From contig JAJFFG010000106.1 of assembly GCA_021776825.1 (NCBI GenBank), positions 40,849-104,848 of the forward strand: a stretch of 64,000 nt of DNA, given 5' to 3'. The notes under the pieces were generated by a model. The model was not told the origin of the DNA, did not search any database, and worked only from the letters and a program-made list of their open reading frames with translations. The number at the start of each line of letters is the position of its first letter. The stretch's first letter is position 1. Of this stretch, positions 42,772 through 51,664 are shown piece after piece. Position numbers and translations under genes: made by a program. Source of the DNA: Planctomycetota bacterium. GTDB lineage: Bacteria > Planctomycetota > JAJSAM01 > JAJVHW01.

Positions 42772-43837
42772 CCAGTACGTCGGCCGCGATGACGACGCCG
42801 GGATCGGTGGCGGTGAGTGGCTGAGCGCGCGCGGCGCGAACTCCGACATCGTGATCTCGTCGCGGGCACGGCTCGCCCGCAATGTCGAGAAGCACCCGTT
42901 CGTCGTGAAGGCCGGTCCGGAGGCGCAGCGCGAGATCGAACTCGAGCTCCGCGACGCTCTGTCGCGCGTCGACTGCGACGAGGAACTCATGTACCTCGAC
43001 CTCGCCGCGGCCGCGGCGCTCGATGGCGAGCTGCTCGTCGAACGACACCTCATCTCCCGCGAGCTCGCACGCGCCACAGGACCGCGAGCGGCCTGCTACG
43101 TGCCGAGCGAGACCATGTGCATCATGGTCTGCGAGGAGGATCACCTCCGTCTGCAGGTGCTGCGCAGCGGGTTCGAGCTCGACGCCGCGTGGCGCGCGGT
43201 CGACGAACTGGACGACGCGGTCTCGCACCACGTCGACTACGCCTTCTCGAGTCGCTACGGCTATCTCACCTGCTGCCCGACGAACGTCGGGACGGGGCTC
43301 CGTGCGAGCGTGATGCTGCACCTGCCGGCGCTCGTCTACACGCGCCACATCGAGAAGGTGTTCCAGGCCGGCAGCAAGATGGGCCTGGCGGTGCGCGGCC
43401 TATACGGCGAGGGCACGCAGGCGTACGGCGACTTCTACCAGATCAGTAATCAGCGGGCCCTCGGGGTGTCCGAGCCGGACATCCTCGAGCGGTTGAACCG
43501 CATCGTGCCGCAGTTCATCGACTACGAACGGCGCCTGCGGCAGCAGCTCCTCACGACCGATCGGGCCCTGCTCGATGACAAGATCTGGCGCGCGTACGGG
43601 ATTCTCCGGGCCGCGCGCGCGATCTCGAGTGAGGAGACACTCCAACACCTCTCCGCGATCCGGCTCGGCGTGAACCTCGAACTCCTCCCCGACACGGTCA
43701 CGATCGAGACGGTGAACCAGCTCCAGATCCTGTCGCAGCGAGCGCATCTGCAGCGACTGGCGACGGGGCCACTGGAGTCCGCGGAGCGCGACATCGCGCG
43801 CGCTACGCTGGTGCGTCGACGCCTCGGAGAACTCTGA
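42758..43837 (+). CDS. mcsB: Protein arginine kinase McsB
   Basis: A 359-aa guanidino kinase of the McsB class. It has SSRARLARNVEKHPF, the phosphagen-kinase region YGYLTCCPTNVGTGLRASVM (active-site Cys pair), a mid-domain SETMCIMVCEEDHLRLQ, and a C-terminal RDXXRP-type pocket region (VRGLYGEGTQAYGDFYQISN). It phosphorylates arginine residues of proteins to mark them for ClpCP degradation. Overlap of 14 bp with mcsA ensures joint synthesis. ATG 42758 gives the standard N terminus; earlier starts in frame run through mcsA. Confidence 0.92.
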   Translation: MKIVDQYVGRDDDAGIGGGEWLSARGANSDIVISSRARLARNVEKHPFVVKAGPEAQREIELELRDALSRVDCDEELMYLDLAAAAALDGELLVERHLISRELARATGPRAACYVPSETMCIMVCEEDHLRLQVLRSGFELDAAWRAVDELDDAVSHHVDYAFSSRYGYLTCCPTNVGTGLRASVMLHLPALVYTRHIEKVFQAGSKMGLAVRGLYGEGTQAYGDFYQISNQRALGVSEPDILERLNRIVPQFIDYERRLRQQLLTTDRALLDDKIWRAYGILRAARAISSEETLQHLSAIRLGVNLELLPDTVTIETVNQLQILSQRAHLQRLATGPLESAERDIARATLVRRRLGEL

Positions 43838-43902
43838 CGGCGCCGTTGACACGATCCTGACACTTCTGCGCGACGATGATCGGAACGAAGAGGATCACCA
43901 CC

Positions 43903-44337
43903 ATGCGACGCATCCTGACCGCCGTTCTCCCGCTCCTACTGCTTCCCCTCGCGGCCTGCGCCTCCACCGCGCCGACGGCCCCACTCGACCCGATCGCGCT
44001 TGATCCGACCCCGGCGCTGCAGGAGGACGCGCGGCGCGGCCCCGGCTTCGGCGACTACGCGATGGTTGTTCCGGAGAACCTCGCCTGGGTGCCGTGGAAG
44101 ATCCTCGGAACGACCGGGAAGGGCATCTACGACGGCGTGGCGACCAGCTTCAGCCCCGGTCGCCTGCCGATCCTCGGCCTGGTCTTCATGCCGGTGAACG
44201 CCGTGGTCGGAGCTGCGACGGGGCTCGGCACCGGAGTGGTCTCCAAGCCCGTCTTCATCGGTCCGCGCGACCAGTTCGCCCGGACGATGAACCTGCCGCT
44301 GCAGAGGCCGACGCCGGTTTGGTGGTTGCCTCAGTAA
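43903..44337 (+). CDS. Exported lipoprotein of unknown function
   Basis: A 144-aa lipoprotein: RRILTAVLPLLLLPLAAC with Cys at ~19. The mature part has a hydrophobic mid-region (GRLPILGLVFMPVNAVVGAA) preceded by YAMVVPENLAWVPWKILG. No family recognised. ATG 43903 is chosen because GAGGA sits ~8 nt upstream and it gives the shortest clean signal; an upstream ATG at 43876 is less likely. Lies 65 bp after mcsB and before a repeat-rich spacer. Confidence 0.6.
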   Translation: MRRILTAVLPLLLLPLAACASTAPTAPLDPIALDPTPALQEDARRGPGFGDYAMVVPENLAWVPWKILGTTGKGIYDGVATSFSPGRLPILGLVFMPVNAVVGAATGLGTGVVSKPVFIGPRDQFARTMNLPLQRPTPVWWLPQ

Positions 44338-44376
44338 CCGGGGGTCCCGCTCTGGCGTAGCGCCACCGAGACATCA

Positions 44377-44419
44377 ACGGCGCCGTAGGTGCGGACCCCC
44401 TGGTCCGCCCCGCCGACGC
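44377..44419. repeat. GC-box palindromic repeat
   Basis: ACGGCGCCGTAGG then TGCGGACCCCCTGGTCCGCC and CCGCCGACGCG: same order of blocks as at 9906-9948, with compensating changes in the two palindrome arms (GAG/CTC there, GAC/GTC here). Covariation of the stem argues for a folded RNA or DNA hairpin. Confidence 0.75.
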
Positions 44420-44632
44420 GCTCCCGCGCTGGCGAGCCCCGTTGCCGGCGCTCAGCGGACGAGCCCGGTGATGTGGACGGCGCCCGGTCGACGGCGGCGC
44501 ACCCGATCGATTGCCTTTCCGCGCCAGCGTCATCGAGTCGCGACGTTGATCGCCCATGGCCGCCGGACCGGCCAGGGTCGTTCGCTGAGCGCCAATCCAC
44601 CCGCCGGGTCCGATTGGCGCGCGTCGGCGCGG

Positions 44633-44658
44633 GCGGATCGGGAGATCCGCCCCTACGG
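44633..44658. repeat. GC-box palindromic repeat, inverted
   Basis: GGCGGATCGGGAGATCCGCC is a palindrome, followed by CCTACGG, the reverse of the CCGTAGG lead seen at the other boxes. Confidence 0.7.
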
Positions 44659-44695
44659 CCGGTACGCCGGATCGATCGGTGCCGGAACCCAACGG

Positions 44696-44732
44696 CCCCG
44701 TACGGGCGGATCTCCTGATCCGCCCCGCCCGC
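44696..44732. repeat. GC-box palindromic repeat
   Basis: CCCCGTACGGGCGGATCTCC then TGATCCGCCCCGCCCGC; direct orientation, 40 bp from the inverted box at 44633. Confidence 0.7.
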
Positions 44733-44984
44733 TGCGTCGCGCTCGGTCGATGGGGACCGGTGGCGCTCGTCGTGCGATGCCGGTGGTGCGCGCGGCTCCT
44801 GGTGGAGGACGTCCAGGTTCCGCCGTCGCGCGCTGCGGAAGGGACGCTCCACCGTCGACCGATGGCCGTCCGAGTCGCGCGTCCGGGCCGCCGGGCGCAG
44901 TCCACCCGCGGTCGTGCGCGCGACCCGCGTGGTCACGGGGGTATCCGGTGATCCGCCCGTGCCGGGTCTCGCGCGAGGCGAGCC

Positions 44985-45470
44985 CTAGATCCCGACCACC
45001 TCGAAGTACGCGTCTTCGATCAGGTCGAGGATCTCCTCGCCGTCGACGTCGACCCGCTCCGGGATCTTCAGCCAGCGCCACTCGGCGTCGGCCTTGATCG
45101 CGTCGTCCTCGGCGACCAGGTCGGCCCACGGGCTGCGGTTGCCGCCGGCCTCGCTGAGCTTCAGGTACAGGCGGACCTCGTCCGTCTCGGGCGCGTCGCT
45201 GCGGCGGGGCCACTCTTTGCCCTTCGGCTTGAGGAGCACGCCGCCGAACAGGATGGGCGTCTTCCGCCCGTCCTTCTTCCGCCCCCATGAGAGCGAGTAC
45301 GCCTCGCCGCCCCGTCCGGCCTTGGCGGCCTGCAGCAGGACCACGCCGTCCAGGTCGAGGACGATCCGGGTGATGCGGTCGAACACCTGGCGCTCCCGCG
45401 CGCTCAGGTTCTCGGTCACGTCACGACGCCCGTGCGTCAGCATCCAGGCCTTGGCCTTTTCGAGGCTCAC
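44985..45470 (-). CDS. Conserved-looking hypothetical protein
   Basis: A 161-aa soluble protein starting VSLEKAKAWMLTHGRRDVTE, continuing ERQVFDRITRIVLDLDGVVL, LSWGRKKDGRKTPILFGGVL and WRWLKIPERVDVDGEEILDL. Mixed alpha/beta content, no signal or membrane segment and no recognisable domain. GTG 45470 is chosen since the 29 codons upstream look like noncoding translation. Codon use is normal for the window, so I take it as real. Standing between repeat spacer and the DUF1501 gene, it has no informative partners. Confidence 0.6.
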   Translation of the reverse strand: MSLEKAKAWMLTHGRRDVTENLSARERQVFDRITRIVLDLDGVVLLQAAKAGRGGEAYSLSWGRKKDGRKTPILFGGVLLKPKGKEWPRRSDAPETDEVRLYLKLSEAGGNRSPWADLVAEDDAIKADAEWRWLKIPERVDVDGEEILDLIEDAYFEVVGI

Positions 45471-45635
45471 GTCAGATCCCCCGTCCCCTTCGGCGCCGCG
45501 CAGATTGGCGGCGGCGCATCGCGTTCGGCCGGCGACGTCGGGGCATACCGGGAACATCCCGCGGCCCCCGCCAAGCCGAGTACTAGGCCGACATCATGAC
45601 CGATCGAGCCGCGGCCGTGCCAGTCATCCGGGCCC

Positions 45636-46772
45636 TCAGCCGATGAGACCGAGCTTCTTGGGTGTGTGACCCGGGAAGACGGCGGACGGCTCCTGAGCTC
45701 CGAATCGAGCCTGGAGCACCTCCCAGAGCAGGTCGCGGAAGTCCGTGGTAACCGGCAGACCACCTGGACGCTCGACGACGTCTTCGGCCAGCCCGGGCCA
45801 TGAACCGAGCACCCGGCCGCCTTGGACGCCCCCGCCCAACGCGAACGCCACGCTGCCGCGACCGTGATCCGTGCCGAGCGAGACGTTCTCGTAGACGCGG
45901 CGTCCGAACTCGGTCACGCAGACCGTGGTCACGCGCTCGGCCAGGCTCCCGAGATCGGCGTAGAACGCCGCCAGCCCGTCACCCAGTTCCCGCAGGTTCG
46001 AACCGAGCAGCGCCGCCTGCCCGAAGTGCGTGTCGTACCCGCCCTGGTTGACGGCGGCGACCCGCAGGCCGAGGTCCTCGCGGAGAAGGCGCGCCACCTG
46101 GGCGAGCGACTTCGCGAACCCCGAGTCGGGATAGTCCCCGCGCGGCTCCGCCGTCGTCTGCAGTTCCCCGACCCGCCGCAGGAGCGACAGCGCGTCGGTC
46201 CCCGAGCGCGAGAGCAGTCGCCGGCCGCTGCTCGAGCCGGCCGGGTCCCGATACAGCGCTCCCAGAGCGTCGGCGAACGCGTCGCCCTGCCCGCTCTTCG
46301 TCTGGAGCCGGATCTCGTCGAGCGACTCGACGGCGGTGACGGACGGAGCTCCTCGCAGTGACTCCGGGATCGAGGTGCCGAACGCGAGGGCCGAGAGCGC
46401 GCCGGCGTCCTCCCGCGTCCGGAGCCAGCGCGCCGCCCAGCCGCTCGAGAGCGGGGTCTTGACCGAGGCGCCGTGCTCCATCTGGTCCTGCGCCTCGAAG
46501 TGCGACCGCGTCGAGTCGTCGGACCCGCAGGCGTGGACGATCCCGAGGGTGCCATCGCGATACAGCGGCAGGAGCGCCTCCAGCTCCTCGTGCAGCGCCC
46601 AGCGGTCGTCGAGGGGCACGGCGGCACCCGACGTCTCTCCGGCCTTCCGCCGGTCGATCGAGAGCGTCGGACGCAGGTCGTGGTAGCGGTCCTCGAACGT
46701 CGGGATGACGGTGTTCAGCCCGTCGACGCCGCCGCGTAGGAACACCACGACCAGGATGTTGCCCTCGTCCAT
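45636..46772 (-). CDS. DUF1501 protein
   Basis: A 378-aa DUF1501 protein (alkaline-phosphatase/sulfatase-like fold): LVVVFLRGGVDGLNTVIP at the N terminus, AVNQGGYDTHFGQ, TVCVTEFGRRVYENVSLGTDHGRG and DFRDLLWEVLQARFG at the end. The TEFGR and GTDHGRG motifs are likely metal or substrate sites. Function is not established, but DUF1501 and DUF1800 genes occur as pairs across Planctomycetes and others. Unlike many homologues no Tat signal is visible here, so it may be exported together with its Tat-signal-bearing partner. Overlaps DUF1800 by 1 bp (TGATG). Confidence 0.88.
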   Translation of the reverse strand: MDEGNILVVVFLRGGVDGLNTVIPTFEDRYHDLRPTLSIDRRKAGETSGAAVPLDDRWALHEELEALLPLYRDGTLGIVHACGSDDSTRSHFEAQDQMEHGASVKTPLSSGWAARWLRTREDAGALSALAFGTSIPESLRGAPSVTAVESLDEIRLQTKSGQGDAFADALGALYRDPAGSSSGRRLLSRSGTDALSLLRRVGELQTTAEPRGDYPDSGFAKSLAQVARLLREDLGLRVAAVNQGGYDTHFGQAALLGSNLRELGDGLAAFYADLGSLAERVTTVCVTEFGRRVYENVSLGTDHGRGSVAFALGGGVQGGRVLGSWPGLAEDVVERPGGLPVTTDFRDLLWEVLQARFGAQEPSAVFPGHTPKKLGLIG

Positions 46773-48355
46773 CAGTGCACCTGGAACGCCGGCGCTGCCA
46801 GCAGCAGCGCGACGCCCTCCTCGCGCACCGCTCCGCGCGGCGCGCTCGCAGCAGCCTCTTCGTACGTCGCGACGGTCTGCCGCTCCGCGTCCGTGGCCAC
46901 GCGACCGTAAAGCAGCGGCGCCAGATCCGTGGGCGAGGCGGTCTTGGGATCGAGGCCGCAGCGTTCGGTCAGCTGCTTGAGATTGACCGTGGTCGGCCCG
47001 AGCTGCCCGGTGGCCAGCCGCAGAGCGAAGTTCCAGCGCCAGAGCAATGTGCCCATGTAGGGCTCCGGCTCCTCGGGGAAGCCGTCGGGCGTCGGGTAGT
47101 GGTGGGGGACGTGACCCAGGCGCTCGAGCGATTCGATCTCGGGGCGTCCGGCCTGCGACTCCGCGCCCAGGGCGCGGAGCGCGCTGACGACGAAGCGGAA
47201 GGGACGCTTCACCTTCGTGCCGGTGGACTGCGCGAACTCGTCGCTCGTCAGGAGATGGCGCACCACCTGCTTGATGTCGCCGTACGTTTTCGTGAAGACG
47301 GCGGCGGCCGAGTCGACGAGCGCCGTCGGTGCGGGGTCTGCGACGAGGCGTCGCACGAGCTTGCTGCACACGTAACGCGCGGTGGCCGGGTGCTCACACA
47401 CGATCTCGAGCAGCTCGTCGAGGTCGTTCGGGCCGCCACCAGCGGGGATCGTCTTCCCCATCACAACCTTCTCGCCGTCATCGTGCCACTCGGGCCGGAA
47501 GACGGCGGCACCCGACGCAAACACGTTCCGCTGCGCGAGCGAGCCGTCGATGAACGCCTTCCCGGACAGCATGGCGAACGCGTCGCCGACCGAGTTCGCG
47601 TTCTTGTACGTCCAGCCGGTGAGGCAACGCGCGGCCTCCATGACGTCCTTCTGCGTGTAGCCGCCGTGCACGCCGAGCGTGTGGAGCTCCATCAGCTCTC
47701 GCGCGTAGTTCTCGTTCGGCTGCTCCTCGGGAGTGCGCTTCCGGTTCTCGCGACCGTCGAGGTAGATGAGCATGGCCGGCGAGAGCGCCGAGGCGTGGAC
47801 GAGGTCGCGGAACGTCCCGAGCGCGTGTTTGCGGATCACGGACCGGTCGTCGAGCGGCTTCGTCTCCATGCACCCGCGCTTGCCGATGTCGATCGAGAAG
47901 TGATCGGTCCAGAAGCCCGTCATGACCTCCTGGAGCTGCCGCCTCGTGTGCACGGCGCGCAGGAGCGTGGCGCGGTTCAGGTCTTTCTCGATGAACTCGT
48001 TCGGGACGGAGAGCAGGTCGTTCGGGTGATCGTGCACCGACTCGCATTGCGCGACCAGGCGCGCGTCGAGACGCCAGTCGTCGATCCCCTCCGGAGCGAG
48101 CTGCTCCTCGATCCAGGCCTCCGTACCGAGTCGCTTCACGCGCTGGACCTCGCCGGGACGCGGTCCGTACGTGGCGCGAGACAGCAGGTGGAAGACGGGG
48201 TCGATGGCCTCGCCGCCGAGGAGTCCGACCCGATCGGGGAGCGGATCGAGGGCGCCGCCGAGCCAGACTCCGGCGTCACAGCCGGGGAGCGTGGCGAACG
48301 CGGCGCCGAGGGCGCCCCAGCGCAGCACGTCGCGGCGGGTCGGGGCGCGTGTCAC
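46772..48355 (-). CDS. DUF1800 protein with Tat signal
   Basis: A 527-aa DUF1800 protein. N terminus TRRDVLRWGALGAAFATLPG is a twin-arginine signal, with a following Cys (LPGC) that may be lipidated. Core signatures are LLSRATYGPRPGEVQRVKRL, RQLQEVMTGFWTDHFSID, PNENYARELMELHTLGVHGG, YTQKDVMEAARCLTGWTYKN and HPATARYVCSKLVRRLV. DUF1800/DUF1501 pairs are thought to act at the cell surface in polymer handling, but no activity is proven. GTG start overlaps the upstream membrane-protein gene by 4 bp. Confidence 0.88.
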   Translation of the reverse strand: MTRAPTRRDVLRWGALGAAFATLPGCDAGVWLGGALDPLPDRVGLLGGEAIDPVFHLLSRATYGPRPGEVQRVKRLGTEAWIEEQLAPEGIDDWRLDARLVAQCESVHDHPNDLLSVPNEFIEKDLNRATLLRAVHTRRQLQEVMTGFWTDHFSIDIGKRGCMETKPLDDRSVIRKHALGTFRDLVHASALSPAMLIYLDGRENRKRTPEEQPNENYARELMELHTLGVHGGYTQKDVMEAARCLTGWTYKNANSVGDAFAMLSGKAFIDGSLAQRNVFASGAAVFRPEWHDDGEKVVMGKTIPAGGGPNDLDELLEIVCEHPATARYVCSKLVRRLVADPAPTALVDSAAAVFTKTYGDIKQVVRHLLTSDEFAQSTGTKVKRPFRFVVSALRALGAESQAGRPEIESLERLGHVPHHYPTPDGFPEEPEPYMGTLLWRWNFALRLATGQLGPTTVNLKQLTERCGLDPKTASPTDLAPLLYGRVATDAERQTVATYEEAAASAPRGAVREEGVALLLAAPAFQVH

Positions 48356-48885
48356 GCGACTGGCTCGGGACGCAGTTCGCTCACCGCGTCGCGCCGACCG
48401 TCACGCTGGAAGAGCGCGATGAACGTAGCGCCGAGCCCCAGGAGGGCTGACAGCGGTAGGACGAAGAACCACCCGACCACCGGTACCGCGTAGGCGAGCT
48501 CGGAGGTCACGGCCCCGCGAACGAGGCGGCGCCACGGACGCCCGGCGTCGTCCGGCGATGGCAGGCGAGCACCGATTCCCAGAGAGACCGCTCCGAGCCC
48601 CGCCGCAAGCAGGACGACGAGAACCACGACCAGCGGGCTGAGGAGCACCTTGACCCAGCCGGCGCCGCCTCCCAGCACCATCAGCGTCACGACGACGACG
48701 AGGCCGATGAAGAGCGACGCTCCCGCGAGCGCCAAGCTCTTGCCGATCGACTCACCGCGGAGGTTCCGCGACGCCTGGCCGACCAGCCCGGGGAACACCG
48801 CGGCGGTCAGCAACTGCAGAGCGCCGAGGCTCAGCAGAAAACCCACGATGATGAGCGTCATGCCCCACACGAGTCCGGTCGTCAT
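48352..48885 (-). CDS. Four-TM membrane protein
   Basis: A 177-aa membrane protein with four hydrophobic segments (MTLIIVGFLLSLGALQLLTA, LALAGASLFIGLVVVVTLMV, PLVVVLVVLLAAGLGAVSLG, VPVVGWFFVLPLSALLGLGA). No family recognised. The start is firm: GGAGG lies ~8 nt before ATG 48885. It heads the membrane protein-DUF1800-DUF1501 operon, so it may assist export or anchoring of those products. Confidence 0.75.
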   Translation of the reverse strand: MTTGLVWGMTLIIVGFLLSLGALQLLTAAVFPGLVGQASRNLRGESIGKSLALAGASLFIGLVVVVTLMVLGGGAGWVKVLLSPLVVVLVVLLAAGLGAVSLGIGARLPSPDDAGRPWRRLVRGAVTSELAYAVPVVGWFFVLPLSALLGLGATFIALFQRDGRRDAVSELRPEPVA

Positions 48886-48998
48886 ATCACTGCCTCCTTC
48901 GAGGCCGGACGGCGCCGTCCTGACGGCGCCCGGCCGCGTCTCGACCAAACTACAACACGCCCGCCCCGTTGCGGTTCGTGAGCGTGTGAGTTTTGGGG

Positions 48999-49835
48999 TC
49001 AGAGGGTGGCTGTGAACTCCCTGGTCGCGAGCGCCATGAAGCGCTCGAACTCCGGCGTCGGCCCCTGCCAGGGGTGCCGGCAGCCGAGCACGTGATCGGC
49101 GCCCTCGAAGGGTAGGAAGCCCCCGAACGGTGCCGCGGCGGCGAGGCGGTGACCCTCGGTGGAGTGGACGGCGGGATCGGCCGTGCCGTGTGCGACGAGC
49201 AGCGGCTGCGTCATGCGCGCGGCGTGCGACGCCGCGATGTCGTGCAGGTCGGTGCGAGCGGCCGTCTCGGCGATGGCCTCCGCGCCGAAGCGCAGCACCT
49301 CGCCGGTGCGCATGTTGCGGATGGGGATGAAGCCGTCCGCGCGACCCGCGGCCAACACGTCGTCGGAGAAGCGCAGGATGGTCGCGATCGGTGCGAGCGC
49401 CACCACGGCGCGCACGTCGGGGTCGGCGGCGCCGCGCACGATGACGAGTGCACCGCCGCGGCTGTGGCCGATCAGACCGAGCCGCGCAGCATCGATCGAA
49501 CTTGCACCCGGCAGCGCGCCGCTGCGCACGGAAGCGAGCACCCGATCGAGGTCCTCCTCCTCGTGCGCCCACGTGTTCCGCTCGAACAACTCGTTCTCGT
49601 CGAACGTCAGTCCGTTCGCCCCGACGCCGTTGTGCGACATGTCGTACCGCACGCAGGCCAGCCCGGCCGTGGCCAGTCCCGTCGCGATGTGCGGCCAGAA
49701 CCCCCAGTTGCGGAACCCCTTGAAGCCGTGGCATCCGACAACGACGGGGAAGGGGCCATCGCCCTCGGGAACGTGCACGTCGCCGCGGATGGGCAACCCG
49801 CCGCTGCCCTCGATCTCGAATGCGTGAATCGGCAT
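48999..49835 (-). CDS. Alpha/beta-hydrolase, dienelactone-hydrolase-like
   Basis: A ~278-aa cytoplasmic alpha/beta-hydrolase. HGF of the oxyanion region in VVVGCHGFKGFRNWGFWPHI, nucleophile elbow LGLIGHSRGGALVIV (Ser of GHSRGG), Asp in HGTADPAVH and His in FEGADHVLG. This matches peptidase S9/dienelactone hydrolase-like carboxylesterases. ATG 49835 (MPIHAFEIEGSGGLPIRGDV) is preferred over ATG 49907, whose extra 24 residues read like spacer sequence and run into the long hairpin at 49901-50221. Substrate unknown. Confidence 0.85.
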   Translation of the reverse strand: MPIHAFEIEGSGGLPIRGDVHVPEGDGPFPVVVGCHGFKGFRNWGFWPHIATGLATAGLACVRYDMSHNGVGANGLTFDENELFERNTWAHEEEDLDRVLASVRSGALPGASSIDAARLGLIGHSRGGALVIVRGAADPDVRAVVALAPIATILRFSDDVLAAGRADGFIPIRNMRTGEVLRFGAEAIAETAARTDLHDIAASHAARMTQPLLVAHGTADPAVHSTEGHRLAAAAPFGGFLPFEGADHVLGCRHPWQGPTPEFERFMALATREFTATL

Positions 49836-49900
49836 GCGGACGAGCCTATCCGCGAGTGCTGACGCCCCGGACGGGTCCCTCAGGTCGTCGGCGCTCGGGT

Positions 49901-50221
49901 TCACCACGGCGACACAGCGACACAGCGGAACACGGCGCAGAGCGGCAACGCCGCGCGACGCGGTGGCCAGGACGGTCGCACGCCTCGGCTCCCGGTCGCA
50001 GGCTCCAACGTCCGCCGAGCCGCCCGCCCGGGCCTTCGTGCGAGAGACTGCCTCCGGTGATCGGGGAACGAGTCGGCGAGGTAGGGAGACCTCTCGCGCT
50101 GCGCCGGAGCGGTTCTGTTGGAGCCTGCGACCGGGTTCGCGGAGGCGCTGCGCGCGAGCCGACCGCCGCGACCAACGACCAGCCCGCCGTGTTCCGCTGT
50201 GTCGCCGCGCCGCCGTGGTGA
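49901..50221. repeat. 321-bp long imperfect hairpin (MITE-like)
   Basis: Outer arms of 37 bp at 49901-49937 and 50185-50221 match at 34 positions in inverted orientation (GCGACACAGCGGAACACGGC shared). A second exact inverted match of 19 bp, CCCGGTCGCAGGCTCCAAC, lies at 49991-50009 and 50117-50135, and smaller matches continue toward the centre. No reading frame inside is credible. This looks like a palindromic mobile element or a decayed hairpin transposon end-pair. It fills the 360-bp gap between the hydrolase and MFS genes. Confidence 0.8.
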
Positions 50222-50267
50222 GACCTCTCCGGCGAGGGACGAGCCGCCGCTGCGGGTCTGCCGGCCC

Positions 50268-51482
50268 CTACCGCGCGCGCCGGAACTCGGGGTGCGTCAG
50301 ATGCACGGCAGCCACCAGCGCGACGAGCGTGAGGGCGCCCGCGGTCGTCGTCCACGGGGCGCCGATCTGCTCTGCGACGAACCCGCCGACCAGTCCACCC
50401 AGCGGGAACGACGTCAGGACGCACAGCGTGAAGAGCGACGACACCCGTCCGCGCAGGTCGTCCGGCACGCTGGTCTGGATCATGGCGCTCGTCGCCGAGT
50501 GCGACTGGATCATCACGAAGCCCATCAGTGCCGCGAGCGCGATGCCCATCTCGAGCGACGGCGCGTGCGCGAAGATGACGAGCAGCGGCGGAGCGGCGAT
50601 CCCGCAGACGAACACCAGGCGCCCACGGCGCAGCGTCGAAGCTCGCGTGGCGATGTGAATGCCGCCGAACAGCGCCCCCGCACCGAGCGCCCCGCGCAAC
50701 CAGGCGTAGGCGTCCGGTCCGGCGGCCCAGACCGCCTTGGCGTACACCGGGAAGAGCTGCCCCACCTGGAACCCCAGCAGGGCTGTGCCCACGGCGAGTA
50801 TGAGTGCAGCTCGGATGACGGGCTGACGCGCGGCATACCGCAACCCTTCGAGCGGATGCGGTCGCTCGAGCGCGTTGGCGACGCGTGGCTTCGGTGAGAT
50901 GAAGAACAGGCTGGCCAGCACGCACGCGAACGAGACCGCGTTGATCGCGAGGCAGCCGCCCTCGCCGATGTCGGTCGTCAGCATGATGACGCCGAAGACT
51001 CCGCTCCCGACCACCTGGGCCACCTGGAACGCCACCGCGTTCAGGGCGAACGCATTCGTCACTCGGTCCCGGCCGACGATGCGGACGACGAACGCGTGGC
51101 GCGCCGGTGCATCCACCGTGAACACGGCGCTCGCGTAGACGGCGTAGGCCACGATGTGCCACGGGCGCACGACTCCCGATAGGACGACCGTGGCGATTCC
51201 CGCTGCGCCCAGGAGCATCAGGCTCTGCGTCGTCAGCAGCACTTTGCGGACATCGACCCGGTCGACCATCGCTCCCGCCGGGATCGAGAGCAGGAGAGCG
51301 GGGACAAGCGGGGCCCCCGCGGCGAGGCCGAGCCACTGCTCCGAGTCGCCCGTGATGTCGTACACGAGCCAGAGGAGAGCCTGCCGCTCCATCCACGTGC
51401 CGATCAGCGACAGCCCGAGACCGACGTAGAAGATCGCGAAATCGCGCTCGCGGAGGGCGTCGAAGGTGGCGGGGAGGCGCAT
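50268..51482 (-). CDS. MFS exporter, EntS/MFS_3-like
   Basis: A 404-aa major-facilitator protein with about 12 membrane helices. The N-terminal FDALRERDFAIFYVGLGLSL and MERQALLWLVYDITG, the loop AGAMVDRVDVRKVLLTTQSL (motif A-like D-R-x-x-R-K) and SVPDDLRGRVSSLFTL are typical of the MFS_3/EntS-type group, which exports siderophores or drugs. No siderophore genes are near. Divergent from the coiled-coil lipoprotein gene, with ~180 bp between starts that should hold both promoters. Confidence 0.85.
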   Translation of the reverse strand: MRLPATFDALRERDFAIFYVGLGLSLIGTWMERQALLWLVYDITGDSEQWLGLAAGAPLVPALLLSIPAGAMVDRVDVRKVLLTTQSLMLLGAAGIATVVLSGVVRPWHIVAYAVYASAVFTVDAPARHAFVVRIVGRDRVTNAFALNAVAFQVAQVVGSGVFGVIMLTTDIGEGGCLAINAVSFACVLASLFFISPKPRVANALERPHPLEGLRYAARQPVIRAALILAVGTALLGFQVGQLFPVYAKAVWAAGPDAYAWLRGALGAGALFGGIHIATRASTLRRGRLVFVCGIAAPPLLVIFAHAPSLEMGIALAALMGFVMIQSHSATSAMIQTSVPDDLRGRVSSLFTLCVLTSFPLGGLVGGFVAEQIGAPWTTTAGALTLVALVAAVHLTHPEFRRAR

Positions 51483-51664
51483 TCGCGTGAGGGGGCGAAG
51501 CGCGCCCGTGGGGCGGGCACCGTATACCCTTGGGCGCGGAAGGACCGAAACCCAGGACGTACTCAGTGCGTTCGAACGCAGGTAACGAGGTCACAACCCC
51601 TGCCGCCGCCGCTGCCGATTCGATCTGGCCGGCCGGCTGGCCGAGAGTGAGAGCGAGAACTACG

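Larger units (their letters stand above)
44338..44984. other. Gene-free repeat-rich spacer
   Basis: About 650 bp without a credible gene. It contains three GC-box palindromes and blocks related to the spacer at 9853-10264, some reversed: for example CCAGGGTCGTTCGCTGAGCG corresponds to the reverse complement of 9980-10000, and GACCGATGGCCGTCCG recurs in direct orientation. Open frames over it change little with composition and look like GC-rich shadows. Confidence 0.65.

Noticed and set aside
44331..44936. 201-codon frame in the 44-kb spacer resembling one at 9826-10296
   Set aside because: The likeness comes from the GC-box repeat blocks; frames run in different relative orders and contain palindromes, so not a protein family.
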